Assembly: GCA_033557465.1 (NCBI GenBank)
Contig: CM066040.1
Span: 325,518,297 to 325,582,296 of the forward strand
DNA: 64,000 nucleotides
Direction of reading: 5' to 3'
DNA from: Ichthyophis bannanicus
Lineage: Eukaryota > Chordata > Amphibia > Gymnophiona > Ichthyophiidae
Shown here: positions 11,520 to 21,556 of the stretch, one piece after another
Position numbering within the stretch: position 1 is the stretch's first letter
How the letters are laid out: each line of letters opens with the position of its first letter
Notes under the pieces: model-generated
What the model was told of the DNA's origin: nothing
The model's database searches: none
The model's input: only the letters and a program-made list of their open reading frames with translations
Position numbers and translations under genes: made by a program

Positions 11520-12742
11520 CGTTGTCCATGCCCGCCCCCTCCCTCCCTCCCTCCCTCCCCCCATGTCAGCCCCCATCCTTCCATCTGTCCATGTCAGCCC
11601 CCCTCCCTCCCTCCCTCCCTCCATGTCAGCCCCTCCCTCCATCCATCCATATCAGCCCCCTCCCTCCCTCCATGTCAGCCCCCATCCTTCCATCTGTCCA
11701 TGTCAGCCCCCCTCCCTCCATCCATCCATATCAGCCCCCTCCCTCCCTCCATCCATCCTTGTCAGCCCCCTCCCTCCCTCCATGTCAGCCCCCATCCTTC
11801 CATCTGTCCCTGTCAGCCCCTCCCTCCCTCCCTGTCAGCCCCCTCCCTCCCTCCATGTCAGCCCCCATCCTTCCATCTGTCCATGTCAGCCCCCCTCCCT
11901 CCCTCTCTCCATTTCAGCCCCCTCCCTCCCTCCATGTCAGCTCCCATCCTTCCATCTGTCCATGTCAGCCCCCTCCCTCCATCCATCCATCCATCATCAG
12001 CCCCTGCCCTCCCTCCCTCCCTCCATGTCAGCCACATCCTTCCATCTGTCCATGTCAGCCCCCCTCCCTCCCTCCATCCATCCATATCAGCCCCCTCCCT
12101 CCCTCCATGTCAGCCCTCCTCCGTCCATCTGTCCATGTCAGCCCCCCGCCCTCCCTCCCTCCATCCATCCATCCATATCAGCCCCCTCCCTCCCTCCATG
12201 TCAGCCCCCATCCTTCCATCTGTCCATGTCAGCCCCCCTCCCTCCCTCTGTCCATGTCAGCCCCCCTCCCTCCCTCCCTCCATGTCAGCCCCCATCCTTC
12301 CATCTGTCCATGTCAGCCCCCTCCCTCCATCCATATCAGCCCCCCTCCCTCCATCCATATCAGCCCCCTTCCTCCCTCCCTCCCTCCATGTCAGCCCCAT
12401 CCTTCCATCTGTTCATGTCAGCCCCCCTCCCTCTCTCCATCCATCCATTTCTATCAGCCCCCTCCCTCCCTCCCTCCCTCCATGTCAGCCCCCATCCTTC
12501 CATCTGTCCATGTCAGCCCCCCTCCCTCCATCCATCCATCATCAGCCCCCTCCCTCCCTCCATCCATCCATATCAGCCCCCTCCCTCCCTCCCTTCATCT
12601 GTCCATGTCAGCCGCCTCCTTCCCTCCATATCAGCCCCTTCCTCCCTCCCTCCATATCAGCCCCCTTCCTCCCTCCCTCCATGTCAGCCCCCATCCTTCC
12701 ATCTGTCCATGTCAGCCCCCCTCTGTCGATGTCAGCCATGTT
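11520..12742. repeat. CT-rich VNTR inside the hAT element
   Basis: Units of about 24-30 bp are built from CCCTCCCTCCATGTCAGCCC alternating with CATCCTTCCATCTGTCCATG. Units lack TAA, TAG and TGA on the plus strand, so all three forward frames stay open for more than 1.2 kb. The predicted peptides ([21 protein letters not shown]) are three readings of one repeat. I treat them as non-coding. Confidence 0.92.
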
Positions 12743-12794
12743 GCAGATTCCCTGCTCCCTCAACCCCTCTCCCCATGTCTGCCTCCCTTCTAAT

Positions 12795-13028
12795 GCAGCC
12801 GTGGCTCCCTGCCTCTTAGGGAACCGCGGCTGTACCTGTAAAATCGTTGCGGAGCCCTTCCTGTCTTGACGGGCTCCGTGCAGCATTGTTCCGCCTCCAA
12901 AGGAAGTGGTAAACAACTTCCTTTGGAGGCAGGACAATGCTGCACGGAGCCCGTCAAGACAGGAAGGGCTCTGCAACAATTTTACAGGTACAGCCGTGGT
13001 TCCCTAAGAGGCAGGGAGCCGCGGCTGC
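12795..13028. repeat. Large palindrome, arms of about 113 bp
   Basis: The left arm 12795-12907 and right arm 12916-13028 are near-perfect reverse complements around an 8-nt spacer. For example GGGCTCCGTGCAGCATTGT pairs with ACAATGCTGCACGGAGCCC, and CCTCCAAAGGAAGT with ACTTCCTTTGGAGG. It sits at the right side of the hAT cargo. The composite copy at 60610-62130 has a comparable palindrome. Confidence 0.9.
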
Positions 13029-13554
13029 AGAAGAAGGTGGTGAGTTTGCCGGAGTTTGCCGCTGCCGAGAAGCGGACTCGGCAGCGGCAGCAACTTGTGC
13101 GCGTCTTAATTTTTTTTTTTAAAACTTGGTGGAGGCTAAGCGACCCCCGCTAAATCCTGTGGCGACCCCCGTGGGGGTCGCGACCCACAGGTTGAGAACC
13201 GCTGCTCTAGAAGCTTGTATCAGCATGTCCAGCATCTAAGAATCCATCAGCTGTATCTGAACTTTTATCACAGTGCTGACCCATGTGACTGTATTTTGAA
13301 CAACTTGCCTCCTGTCTTCTTCATGTGGATGGTCTAAGTCATCAGTGGGTTTCCTGTCTATGCAGAAAAAAAACACTTATTGGTAAGTCAGGGCCAATGT
13401 TGGAAGAAAAGTTACACTACAAAGAAACTAGTCCTTGAGAGGGTCCCCAAACTACAGCCTACAAGCCACATCGGGCCCACTATTTACTGGCCCACCTACC
13501 TTAAAGAAACAGGAAATCCAGCATCAGGGTAATTGTTAGACCCCCAAATGAGGG

Positions 13555-13800
13555 GGAAGGAGCAGCCTAGTGGTTGTGACAAGTTGCCTCAGGCCAGAGA
13601 GCTGAGGGTTCAAATCGTGCTGGAGGACAGCTTCCCCCAGACTGGAAGAACTGGGGCTCCTAGTCCCACAGGTGCTTCTTGTGGCCTTGGGAAAGCCATT
13701 TAACCAACCCCATTGCCTCAGATACAAAGCATACCATCCCTGAATGTGCATCACCTTGACCCAGTGAAAAGCAGTATAGAAGCATTGCTAAATAAATCCT
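13555..13800 (+). repeat. tRNA-derived SINE with MIR-like core
   Basis: The head reads GCCTAGTGGTTGTGACAAG (A-box-like) and GGGTTCAAATCGTG (B-box-like). The core reads TGTGGCCTTGGGAAAGCCAT and the tail ends AGCATTGCTAAATAAA. This order of tRNA head, MIR-type core and LINE-like tail is that of a CORE-SINE. I saw no target duplication. Confidence 0.8.
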
Positions 13801-14582
13801 GCAGCTGCAGCATGTCCAGAGAGAGTCTAGGATCCATGTCATCAGAGCAGTATCACAAAATGCAGCACATGAGGAGTGAGCCAGTGACTTGGGGGCAAGG
13901 CCCGAGCAGCAGTAGCAGTGGAGGTGGCTGGTGGACAGAGGTCTGAGTGGTGTCAGCAGTGTGAAGTGAAAGACTCAGGCTTCAGTCACCATGGTAAAAG
14001 GAGAGAAACACCAGGGCTGGTGCAACACAGCAAGAGCGGCTAGCATGGTAGTGGTGCACCAAAGCTTGGGGGGGGGGGGGGGAGAGGGCCAAAGCTGCTG
14101 CAAGCACCACCCTAGGGAAAGAGAGATGAGATGGGAGAGGATATTGATTTAGAGGTTGCAGGGGGCTCCAGAAACTGGAGCTCAATGCCTGAGAAATATT
14201 CAGTGGGGTGGGGTGGAAAGAGCAAAGGAGTGTGAGTTAGAAGGGAGACAGGGGAAATGGGGAGATGCAGGGAGCAGGGTCCCCAGAGGTGTGGCAGGGT
14301 TGCCATCTTCCTAGAAATATCATTACTGCTTCTCAATTTGCTACAACCCCAAGACTCCTGCCTCTTCTTGGCCGGATCTCTAGTGATGTGAAAAGCATGA
14401 GGATTCCTGTACTAAAGGAACAGGGAAGACACAGTCGCCATTAAACTGCTACTCACTATGGACTGGTGTGTAACATTTCAAGGTCCTCTTCCTACCTGTG
14501 GTGTCAGGCAGAGCTCTACCACAGCTGTCTCTCTCACTGATGTTACAGCTCTTTTACTACATGAACATCTCTCTACCCCAGG
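13801..14582. other. No gene recognised
   Basis: Non-coding sequence with a poly-G run at about 14069-14083 and purine-rich stretches. Open frames are short and share nothing with known domains. Confidence 0.5.
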
Positions 14583-14916
14583 GAACTGCTGAGACCCTCC
14601 TCTGTTTATTCAGGCACAGCAGCTATTTACAGAGCCCAGCAGGGTTTACAATCCCAGACCTGCCTTAGCCTTTGGCCCAGACTGTTACAGCTCTTTAGAC
14701 CCCAGCAGGGGTCTAACCACCAAACCAATGCACAGCTCTGCGGGAGAAGGCCTTTAATACCCTCTCACCTGTGGGCAGGACAGGTACAGCAAGGCCACAC
14801 CAAACCCACAACCTGTAATTTTGCAGTTCATAATGATTTAGCTTTCCAGCAATTTCACGTTTACTCTGGTGGAATTCCTATCAGGTGACTTGAGGGGATT
14901 CATTAAGTGGGTCATG
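14583..14916 (-). repeat. Inverted partner of the repeat at 5430-5775
   Basis: The reverse complement of 5430-5775. Landmarks in this orientation are GTTTATTCAGGCACAGCAG, TAGACCCCAGCAGGGGTCTA, CTCTCACCTGTGGGCAG and CTGTAATTTTGCAGTTCATA. The two copies lie about 9 kb apart in opposite orientation. Confidence 0.8.
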
Positions 14917-15339
14917 CATTGAATTAGTAATAGCATAAAAGTCACAGAAATGCAGAGTTCAGCCAAGGAGAAGGAAAGGTTATGTCCTCGGTTAATGCTT
15001 TGTCACCCCTTTGAGGGATGTTTCACACTTAATGCATGTAGCTTCAAGAATCTCCGCTCCTTCCCTTCCTCCACTCTGCGTCCACAGAGCACAGTGCAAC
15101 TCTTGATAGCGGGAAACCTGAGGAAAAGAGCCCAGGCCTATGTGGTGCAGAAGAGAGATTATAGGCACACATTTATGGCACCTGCTTTACTTTGCTAGAA
15201 TTTAGTACTGAATTAGGTTTATTTTGCATGTGTAGATCATGGAACCAACAAGAAGGCTTAAAGCAATGTGTTTCTTAAAAATAACGAGGGGGGAGGGATA
15301 TTAAGCAGTGGTGGCTAACATGGTTTCCGTGGCTAGCCA
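14917..15339. other. No gene recognised
   Basis: An 82-residue open frame starts at 14950 but has no recognisable domain. Nothing else is supported. Confidence 0.4.
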
Positions 15340-15560
15340 TCACTGCTGAAAGTTAAAGCCGGATATTCAGTACTGGGGCCATATCCAGTCACTGGTATTG
15401 AATATTCGGGTCGACCGGATAGGCAGGTAGAAGTGATATCCAGCTGCTGCCCGATTAGCTTCGGCAACAAAAGTTAGGCCAGCCTTTCATGTGCCTAACG
15501 TTCGCCGCATTGCGATAACTGGGCAGCAACTGAATATTGCCGCTACCTGCTTATCGTCAT
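15340..15560. repeat. ATATTCAGC-type interspersed repeat
   Basis: Contains GCCGGATATTCAGTACTGG, TTGAATATTCGGGTCGACCG, GTGATATCCAGCTGCTGCC and ACTGAATATTGCCGCTACC. This is the same vocabulary as 8770-9015 and 31728-32395. The ends were not resolved. Confidence 0.55.
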
Positions 15561-17734
15561 GTGCCACTCTCGGAACTCCCCGACGCTAGCAGCGGCAGCA
15601 CTAACCACCTTAGCGCCACAACGTATTCCAGTCTGCGCAATTTACACCGTCAGCAGGTCTGCTAACCATGTTAATCATTTTGAATATCCCCACCAATGTG
15701 CACTGTCCACTAGAGTCGATTCATCCAAAACCAGGAATTTGATAAGGAATAAAGGCCTGCGGCTGATCCGCCATTGCTCACTAGGAAAACGTTCTCACGT
15801 ATCGGCATCTAGAGTTGTTACAGTATTCAGATGGAACCGAGTACTGGTGCAGAACTTTATCAACTGGTTTGGAAAGATATAGGAAATTCTAGTAAACAAC
15901 AGTATCGCTGATAAATCCCAATAACTGACAGCTTCATGTCTTGGCTGGTTAAAAAATTGGCAGAGGACCAAGGTATCTCCCCCCAAAAACATTAAATCCT
16001 TGGCATCTGAATTTGTGGACTGACGCTGTTACGAAATGTGTAATATGTTATCAACTCCATTAAAATATGCACGAGGGTCATTATCCTTTTCCTGATATAC
16101 TCCCGATGTCACCAGCATGAGGAGGGAGGCACTGAGCATGTTCAGGCCATGGGATTACTGAGCTAAGGGCAAGAAGCTTGCATTGCTTGTTGTGTTACAG
16201 TCCCAATGGCTAAACCAACGACACAGCTCTAGGGCCATAGCAAGTGCCTATTTCCCACTATCTGACCTCTAGAATTTGGGTGAATGCAGCCTTATAGCAA
16301 AAGCTTCCCTCTGATCATGCTCTTTTCTCCACTGGATAGCATTAGATGGAAACGGGGAGTGGGAGGGCCCCAGAGGAACAGGAGATTCCTCAGTCCCTCT
16401 ACTGCAATGTCTGCTGCATGAGACAATTGGGTTCATAGTTGACGTAGTGGCAGCCACACCACCGAGTGGCCTGGGAGACTGAGTTTCAAGAATGACCCCA
16501 ATCCCCGGCCATCATGCTTGTTCGCTTGATGTTTTCTAGCAGACATTTGCATTTCTTATCATTTTCCAGAGCGTGTTGAAGTTCTTAGTAATTTTGTTCT
16601 CTGAATTTAGCCTTTTCTCTGATAAGGTTCTCTTAGTTGATACTTCTGTGGCTTTGGACAGCTGCCAGGAGTCTATCAAATGCCCACTGCATCCCCCAAG
16701 GCTTTGAGATGGCATTTAGCTGTATGCAGTCTTTATCTTCATGGAGCCATAAATCCATCCACCTAAGGAGAAAAACAAGAAACAAAGACCATCACATCAA
16801 TGAAAACCAGTCACAAGGCCATTTCGGATATTTGCATGGGTCTGAATGGAAATGCACAAAGGAAAAGCAGGGATGAGTGGCGTGGGGAGGGAGGCTGGAG
16901 ACAGAAGCCATCAGGTAAGGGGGGTTTCCCATTTCAGGGAGCTAATTAGGTGCTGCACATTGCAGTCAAGTTTCACCTTACACATCTTCAGCCAATCGCA
17001 TCTTCTTGAAGAGATAACCATCACCAATACTCACCCCCAACCGACAAGAGACAAAACCCTACCTAGGAGAATCTGACTTCACTATGTTGTAGCATAGCCA
17101 AGGGTCATCGCTGGTGCTGAGATTCTGGGGGAGATAAGGGAGGAATGTGCACAATAAAGGTGATAAAGCCCTTTACATCAAGGCTTAGATACAATACAAT
17201 CTCCTTTTAATGACTCTTTTTTGAGGGAGGGGGTGAAGACTCTGAGGAGCTGCGTTATTTCTTTTTCTTTCTTCAGCTGATTTGCAATTTAACCTTTTCT
17301 TTATGGCAAATCAAATCTAAAGGTTTTATTTTACAAAATTTCAAAAGCCCTCTTGCCTCTTGCTGTATGCATAAGGCTATGCATGACATGTACGGGGTAA
17401 TTTAAAAAGCTTTCATAAAATTACCCCTGGGGATTACACATCTCAAAGTAGGCACAGTAATGAGAAGGTGTATCCTTTATGCGACACGGGGCCGGGCGTG
17501 TTCTCTGCTGGAGTTTAAGCTACCTGCTTTACATGCTAATATTTACACTGGCTCCCCAGCAGACATTCATGTCCATGGCTTCAATCTAGACCCAATTTCT
17601 GTTGATTAGCTCCCTAGCCTAGGATTTTTATAGAGAAGAGGTACAAACAGGTACCTTCTTGCTCTCTCAACCTAGAAGGCCTGTTATAAAATTGCCCTGA
17701 AGAAGTGGCAGAGATGCTGAATCTGCTAACGCCA
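15561..17734. other. No gene recognised
   Basis: Two kilobases of ordinary non-coding sequence. A 107-residue frame at 15559-15882 has no known domain and begins inside a repeat. No RNA gene or repeat family was recognised with confidence. Confidence 0.5.
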
Positions 17735-17957
17735 TTTATTTATTTAACAGGTTTATCATTTCAGTCAAAGTGGTTTACATTGTAACTTAAACTTGGTAAT
17801 GTACATTAAACAGGCACGGATAACTTGGATTTATTCTGAGGCAATGCAGGAATAAGTGACTTGCCCAAGGCCAGAAGGAGCAATAGTGGGAATTCAACAC
17901 TGGTCTTTTGGTTCTCAAGCCAGTGCTCTAACCATTAGGCTGTGCCTCCACTCTGGC
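17735..17957 (-). repeat. Full-length tRNA-derived SINE
   Basis: Read on the minus strand: head GGCACAGCCTAATGGTTAGA (A box), a degenerate B box, core GGCCTTGGGCAAGTCACTTA, then a LINE-like tail with TTACAATGTAAACCACTTTG and ending (AAATA)n at 17738-17750. It belongs to the same family as 50095-50225 and the split copy at 41225/45437. Confidence 0.85.
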
Positions 17958-18079
17958 TAGCTGGATTCTTAAATCAGTTTCCAGGTCAACCCTAAACTAG
18001 CCAGTACAGTAATGGAGAACACATATAGAACTCTAACAATGAAAATTAGATCACATAGGGGCACGATTACTAAAGAGCG

Positions 18080-18287
18080 GTAGCCGGGAGCACAGGACTG
18101 AAGCTCACTTTGGCAGCACGGTAGCCAGGAGCACACAGCCAAAAGATGATCACACTAAAAATGCTGCGCTACACCATCAGCATGCAAATAGGCAGGGTTA
18201 AGGTAGAGAAAGGGTGAAGCGCGTCTGGGGAAGCAGCATGCTGTTAGGGAGGCCACACTAGTTGCATGCTTAAAGACGCTGCTAGAC
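18080..18287 (+). repeat. Dispersed repeat R1, copy 2, left part
   Basis: Aligns with copy 1 from about 3565 (GGTAGCCAGGAGCACACAGC against GTAGCTAGGAACGTGCATCT; GCATGCAAATAGGCAGGGTT against GCATGCAGATAGGTGGGGTT). It is cut by element A and resumes at 21557. Confidence 0.75.
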
Positions 18288-18299
18288 TAAGGGCTATGT

Positions 18300-18560
18300 T
18301 TACTAAACGTGAACAACGTGCGTAGTATGACGTTAACGACCGTAAGTGCCGTATAACGCGCGTACCGACGCGCTAACGACCGTTAACGTCATACTACGCG
18401 CGGTAACCGTAGTTAACGATCGTAAAGCTCCGCGGCGCGTTAAAACAGCGCAGAAGGTGGAGAGTGGGCGGAGAGAAGGGGTCAATGGGCGGAGAGTGGG
18501 CGGAGAGAGGCTCCCCTCATACTAACGCGCGGAGTGTCAGAGCTCACCTCCAACGCAAAT
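18300..18560. other. CpG-dense subterminal block of element A
   Basis: Dense CGTTAACG-type words and internal inverted repeats: GTAGTATGACGTTAACGAC near 18322 pairs with GTTAACGTCATACTACG near 18383. GGGCGG motifs follow at 18460-18510. Element B has the matching block at 45200-45420. Likely roles are transposase binding or hairpin formation, which is inference. Confidence 0.7.
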
Positions 18561-19079
18561 GAAAACCTGTCGTTAAAGGCATTTAAAGGGAAGAGAAACC
18601 ATTTACGTCAGCAATGTACAGAAAACCGGGGAAACCCACAAAACGTGAGCAGTGTGATACATGTGCACAGAACAAAATATCACATAAAACGTTAAAAATG
18701 ACCACAAGAAACATTTTAAAAAGCAGAATTCAGCTGGGCAACAGTGATAGCAATGGGCAACAAGGAACAACACTCCCTGGAAAGCACCAAAATAAAAGGA
18801 AATGATGTGTGGAAGGGTCTACGCTCCGCAGACCCTTGCAAAGAGCATTACATTGTAAAGGAGCTGTCCTGGGTGTGTGGTGTAATGTTTACCAATGATA
18901 TCATTGTTGCCCAGCTTGGTTATGGGTGTGTGCCCCTTTTGTGAGGTCATTTCTGCGGTTTATGTGCACCTTTGTCTGCATACAAGGTAAATGAGGCCAC
19001 AGTAAACCTGTTGCAGAGCAGGGTTTCTGACTCGTCAGGCCGGTTTAACTAACTCCAGGGACTGCACAGTCTCTGTGGC

Positions 19080-19150
19080 CACAGTGTGGTGCAACAGACA
19101 CAGCCAGTGCCTGTAAGACCAGAGGGTCACAGGTTCAAATCCCAGTTGGG
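19080..19150 (+). promoter_or_regulatory. tRNA-like A-box/B-box module in element A (left, inward)
   Basis: A-box candidate TGGTGCAACAGA at 19087-19098 and B-box GGTTCAAATCC at 19132-19142, about 45 nt apart as in a tRNA gene. The corresponding site in element B is at 44184-44239 (minus). The acceptor stem does not pair, so this is a tRNA-like relic or Pol III promoter module, not a tRNA gene. Confidence 0.6.
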
Positions 19151-19297
19151 GCTCCTGCCAACCCAGTCCCCATAGTTCTACCCACCACTAAACAGTGATA
19201 GTAAAGACACTCCTGTAGTGCAGAGAACATACGCATGGCCTATATTTTACCACACCAAACACAGACACCAGAAACAGGCACATTACCTATAGCAGAG

Positions 19298-19490
19298 TCC
19301 CGCAAATGCAGTCCTGGAGGGCCCCACAACATTCCGGTGTCATGCTGCCTCTAATAAAGATGCCTGTGCTGCATAGCTATGCACCACCCCCATGGTATGC
19401 AGATGTAGCTCATGCATATTTATGAGAGACAGCATGAAAACCCGAACAGTGTGTGGAACACCAGGACTGGAGTTGGGGAACTCTGCCGTA
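19298..19490. repeat. Palindromic MITE-like repeat nested in element A
   Basis: The left end GCAAATGCAGTCCTGGAGG and right end CCAGGACTGGAGTTGGGG are imperfect inverted repeats. The centre has ATGCATATTTATGAGAGACA with a partly complementary flank. The same unit occupies 43838-44036 in element B, so it was present in their common ancestor. Confidence 0.7.
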
Positions 19491-21059
19491 AAGCAGCAGC
19501 CAACAGGGCCACACACCCACCCACAGGCCCCATTGGCCAATGCCAGCTGGAGAGGCAAGACATTGGGCCCTGCCTGTATCTCCCAATACTAGCAGTTGCA
19601 TACCTTAGCAATGCCACCCTACACCTGGGTATATGGTACACAGCTATCAAACGTTTCCTCTGATAACTGGCAGATATCAATTCCTACGTTAAGCACATTT
19701 TGCTCATTGAGCTCCACCATAACAATCATTCTGATGTCTGCGGTGTGTGCTGCAGGTCTGGTCTCTGACAGTGTTCACAACCCTGGGGAGTGACCCCCCA
19801 ACAGTCTTGTGTACCATATCCATGCCTGTACTATGCCCAGGACTGGTGTGGTGGTATGGCTGCTGACCACCTCTATAGTAGCACAATGCTGGCATAGGTG
19901 TGGGGGTGGCTGTCTGTCTATCCAGTGTGTGGTGGCTGCAAACACCTTCAACAGCCCACACTGCCAGCACTGTTGCCAGTATTGGGCTGCCAATGTGCAT
20001 AATGAGGAGCAAGGTACCATGGGTATAGGCCGGACAGGGTGGCCTGGCCAGGGTGCATCTGCACAGGGCATAGGGCAGTGACAGGCACATTGTAGTGCCC
20101 GGCCACCAACTACACAGACAGGGTGACCTCAGTATATCCTGCTGAGAGATCACTCTCACCCTGACTGTGCAGTGACCACAGCATGGCTAGGCACTCCCAT
20201 AGTGCTGTCTAGTATTTCTCTCATGTGATACATATGGGTTTCCTTCTGGGGCCCAGTCACTGATGTATCTGTCTGCTGTGTATGCTGACATCCCAGTTCT
20301 GGGTGCAGGCATCTCCACTGGGCACTAGCAGACTGTTTGCAGCTGGTAGGTGTTGTGATGGAGTGGCTTGCAGGGTGCAGTGGCTGATGGCTTGCACCAG
20401 GGGAATATCAGATAGTGGTGGGATGCAGCATACCATATCCAGGCCTAATGTCTGTCTGCTATTGTGTTATGGCTGTGTACAGAGCTGCATTGACTGCCCT
20501 GTGGGGTGTCTGTTCCCCAGCAGGACTGGGGTTCATGTTCCCCTCTACTGCCACCGTTGCAGCACGGTAGACTGTGGATCTTTTGATAGGAGACCCTGTT
20601 TGCCTCCCTCAGCCCTGGGGGAGGGGTGTGGTGGTGGTGCATGGGGGCTGTACCTGACTGAAACAGACAGAGATGTCCAAGGTGTTCCTGCAGAAACTAC
20701 CTATCTCACACAGTAACACTGCTTTGGACCTGCGCCATGGCCGGTGCTGTGGACCTAGTGCTGGGCGCCTCACTGCACCTCAGGGTGAGCACAGTACCCG
20801 CACAATGTGACGGTGTGTAGCTGCTCTGTGCCAGTACAACACACAGTCGGTACCCCCTACCAGGCCGAGGTGCTGTGGGGGTGCATTCCCCATGGTGTGT
20901 ATCTGTGGACAGCTGCTTTGCATGTGCAGTGCATCATGGGTGTGACTGGCCCAATCCAACCCTGTGAAACACCAGCACCTGCTCACAGGCTCTGATAAGC
21001 CATAGGCCATCACACGTACATCTGTTAGCATAATGCATAGGTGCAGGACGCCCTACAAA

Positions 21060-21180
21060 GTCTGTAATATAAGATGCCCACACTGGTAAAAACACACGTA
21101 CCCACGCACGTAAGCAAACACGTACCCACGCACGAATGTACGCGCGTCGCTACGCACGTACCAACGTACGTGGCTAGGCA
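21060..21180. repeat. ACGTACCCACGCACG short repeats in element A
   Basis: ACACGTACCCACGCACG occurs twice in close succession, followed by ACGCGCGTCGCTACGCACG and ACCAACGTACGTGG. The corresponding interval of element B (41880-42045) carries an unrelated short repeat. The position is conserved while the sequence is not. Confidence 0.75.
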
Positions 21181-21289
21181 CATTCCGAGGGTGTTTTTCT
21201 GACACCAATACTCAGCGTAACGAAAAGCATGCCTCCTCTTTCCTTCTGTAATGTACAGGGTGATGCCTGAGATAGCCTTCTGTGTTAGG

Positions 21290-21358
21290 CACACTGGGGG
21301 CTCGAACCCATGCTGCCTGTAACAGCGGTCAGTACCATAACCATTGTGCTACAGCTCT
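21290..21358 (-). promoter_or_regulatory. tRNA-like A-box/B-box module in element A (right, inward)
   Basis: On the minus strand: A box TAGCACAATGG at 21341-21351 and B box GGTTCGAGCCC-like at 21298-21309, a very good match to Pol III consensus. It is conserved at the homologous end of element B (41514-41567, plus). It points toward the element interior. Confidence 0.7.
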
Positions 21359-21556
21359 GTTTCAGTGCTTTGTGTCTGTACGTCTTCTTATGCTTAACGC
21401 GCAGTAACGTGGCACGGCGCCCGGTAGCGCTCGTTAATTTTGCTAACGCGCGGTAGTGGTAACGATGTACCGCCCATGTCCTTATTTGGGGTTTCTTTCA
21501 CTACCGCGGTTCCTACCGCGAACTGCACTAACGCGATTTAGTAAACATAGCCCTAA

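Larger units (their letters stand above)
10190..13204 (+). mobile_element. Non-autonomous hAT DNA transposon
   Basis: The element starts CAGTGGTTCTCAACC and ends GGTTGAGAACCGCTG, which are hAT (Charlie-like) terminal inverted repeats. It is flanked by a perfect 8-bp target duplication CTCTAGAA at 10182-10189 and 13205-13212, the size expected for hAT. The left subterminal part (10205-10480) is AT-rich and the right end carries GTGGGGGTCGCGACCC. No transposase or BED finger is visible. The interior from about 10480 to 13120 is cargo: in reverse complement it matches the composite family found at 53480-54480 and 60610-62130. It contains a 31-bp C-rich repeat, a CT-rich VNTR and a large palindrome. 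Orientation is arbitrary. Confidence 0.92.
18291..21553 (+). mobile_element. Harbinger-like DNA element A (non-autonomous)
   Basis: The termini are GGGCTATGTTTACTAAA and its complement TTTAGTAAACATAGCCC, flanked by a 3-bp TAA duplication at 18288-18290 and 21554-21556. That is the TWA-type target of PIF/Harbinger elements. The 3263-bp body is colinear with the reverse complement of element B (41314-45436). Shared features are a CpG-rich subterminal block, a GC-box cluster (GGGCGGAGAGTGGGCGG near 18490), a tRNA-like module near each end, and a nested palindromic repeat at 19298. A block at 19960-20050 is about 90% identical between copies by eye. No transposase or Myb-like ORF is visible, and the longest open frames are about 150 residues without known domains. 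The superfamily assignment rests on TIR and TSD only. Confidence 0.85.

Noticed and set aside
11202..12869. 555-residue Ser/Pro-rich protein
   Set aside because: All three forward frames are open over the same CT-rich VNTR inside a hAT element. There is no codon preference, domain or promoter.
13436..13500. Possible hAT terminus (GGGTCCCCAAACTACAGCC)
   Set aside because: It resembles one end of a Charlie-type hAT, but I found no opposite end or 8-bp duplication.
15559..15882. 107-residue ORF
   Set aside because: It begins inside an ATATTCAGC-type repeat and shows no recognisable domain or exon boundaries.
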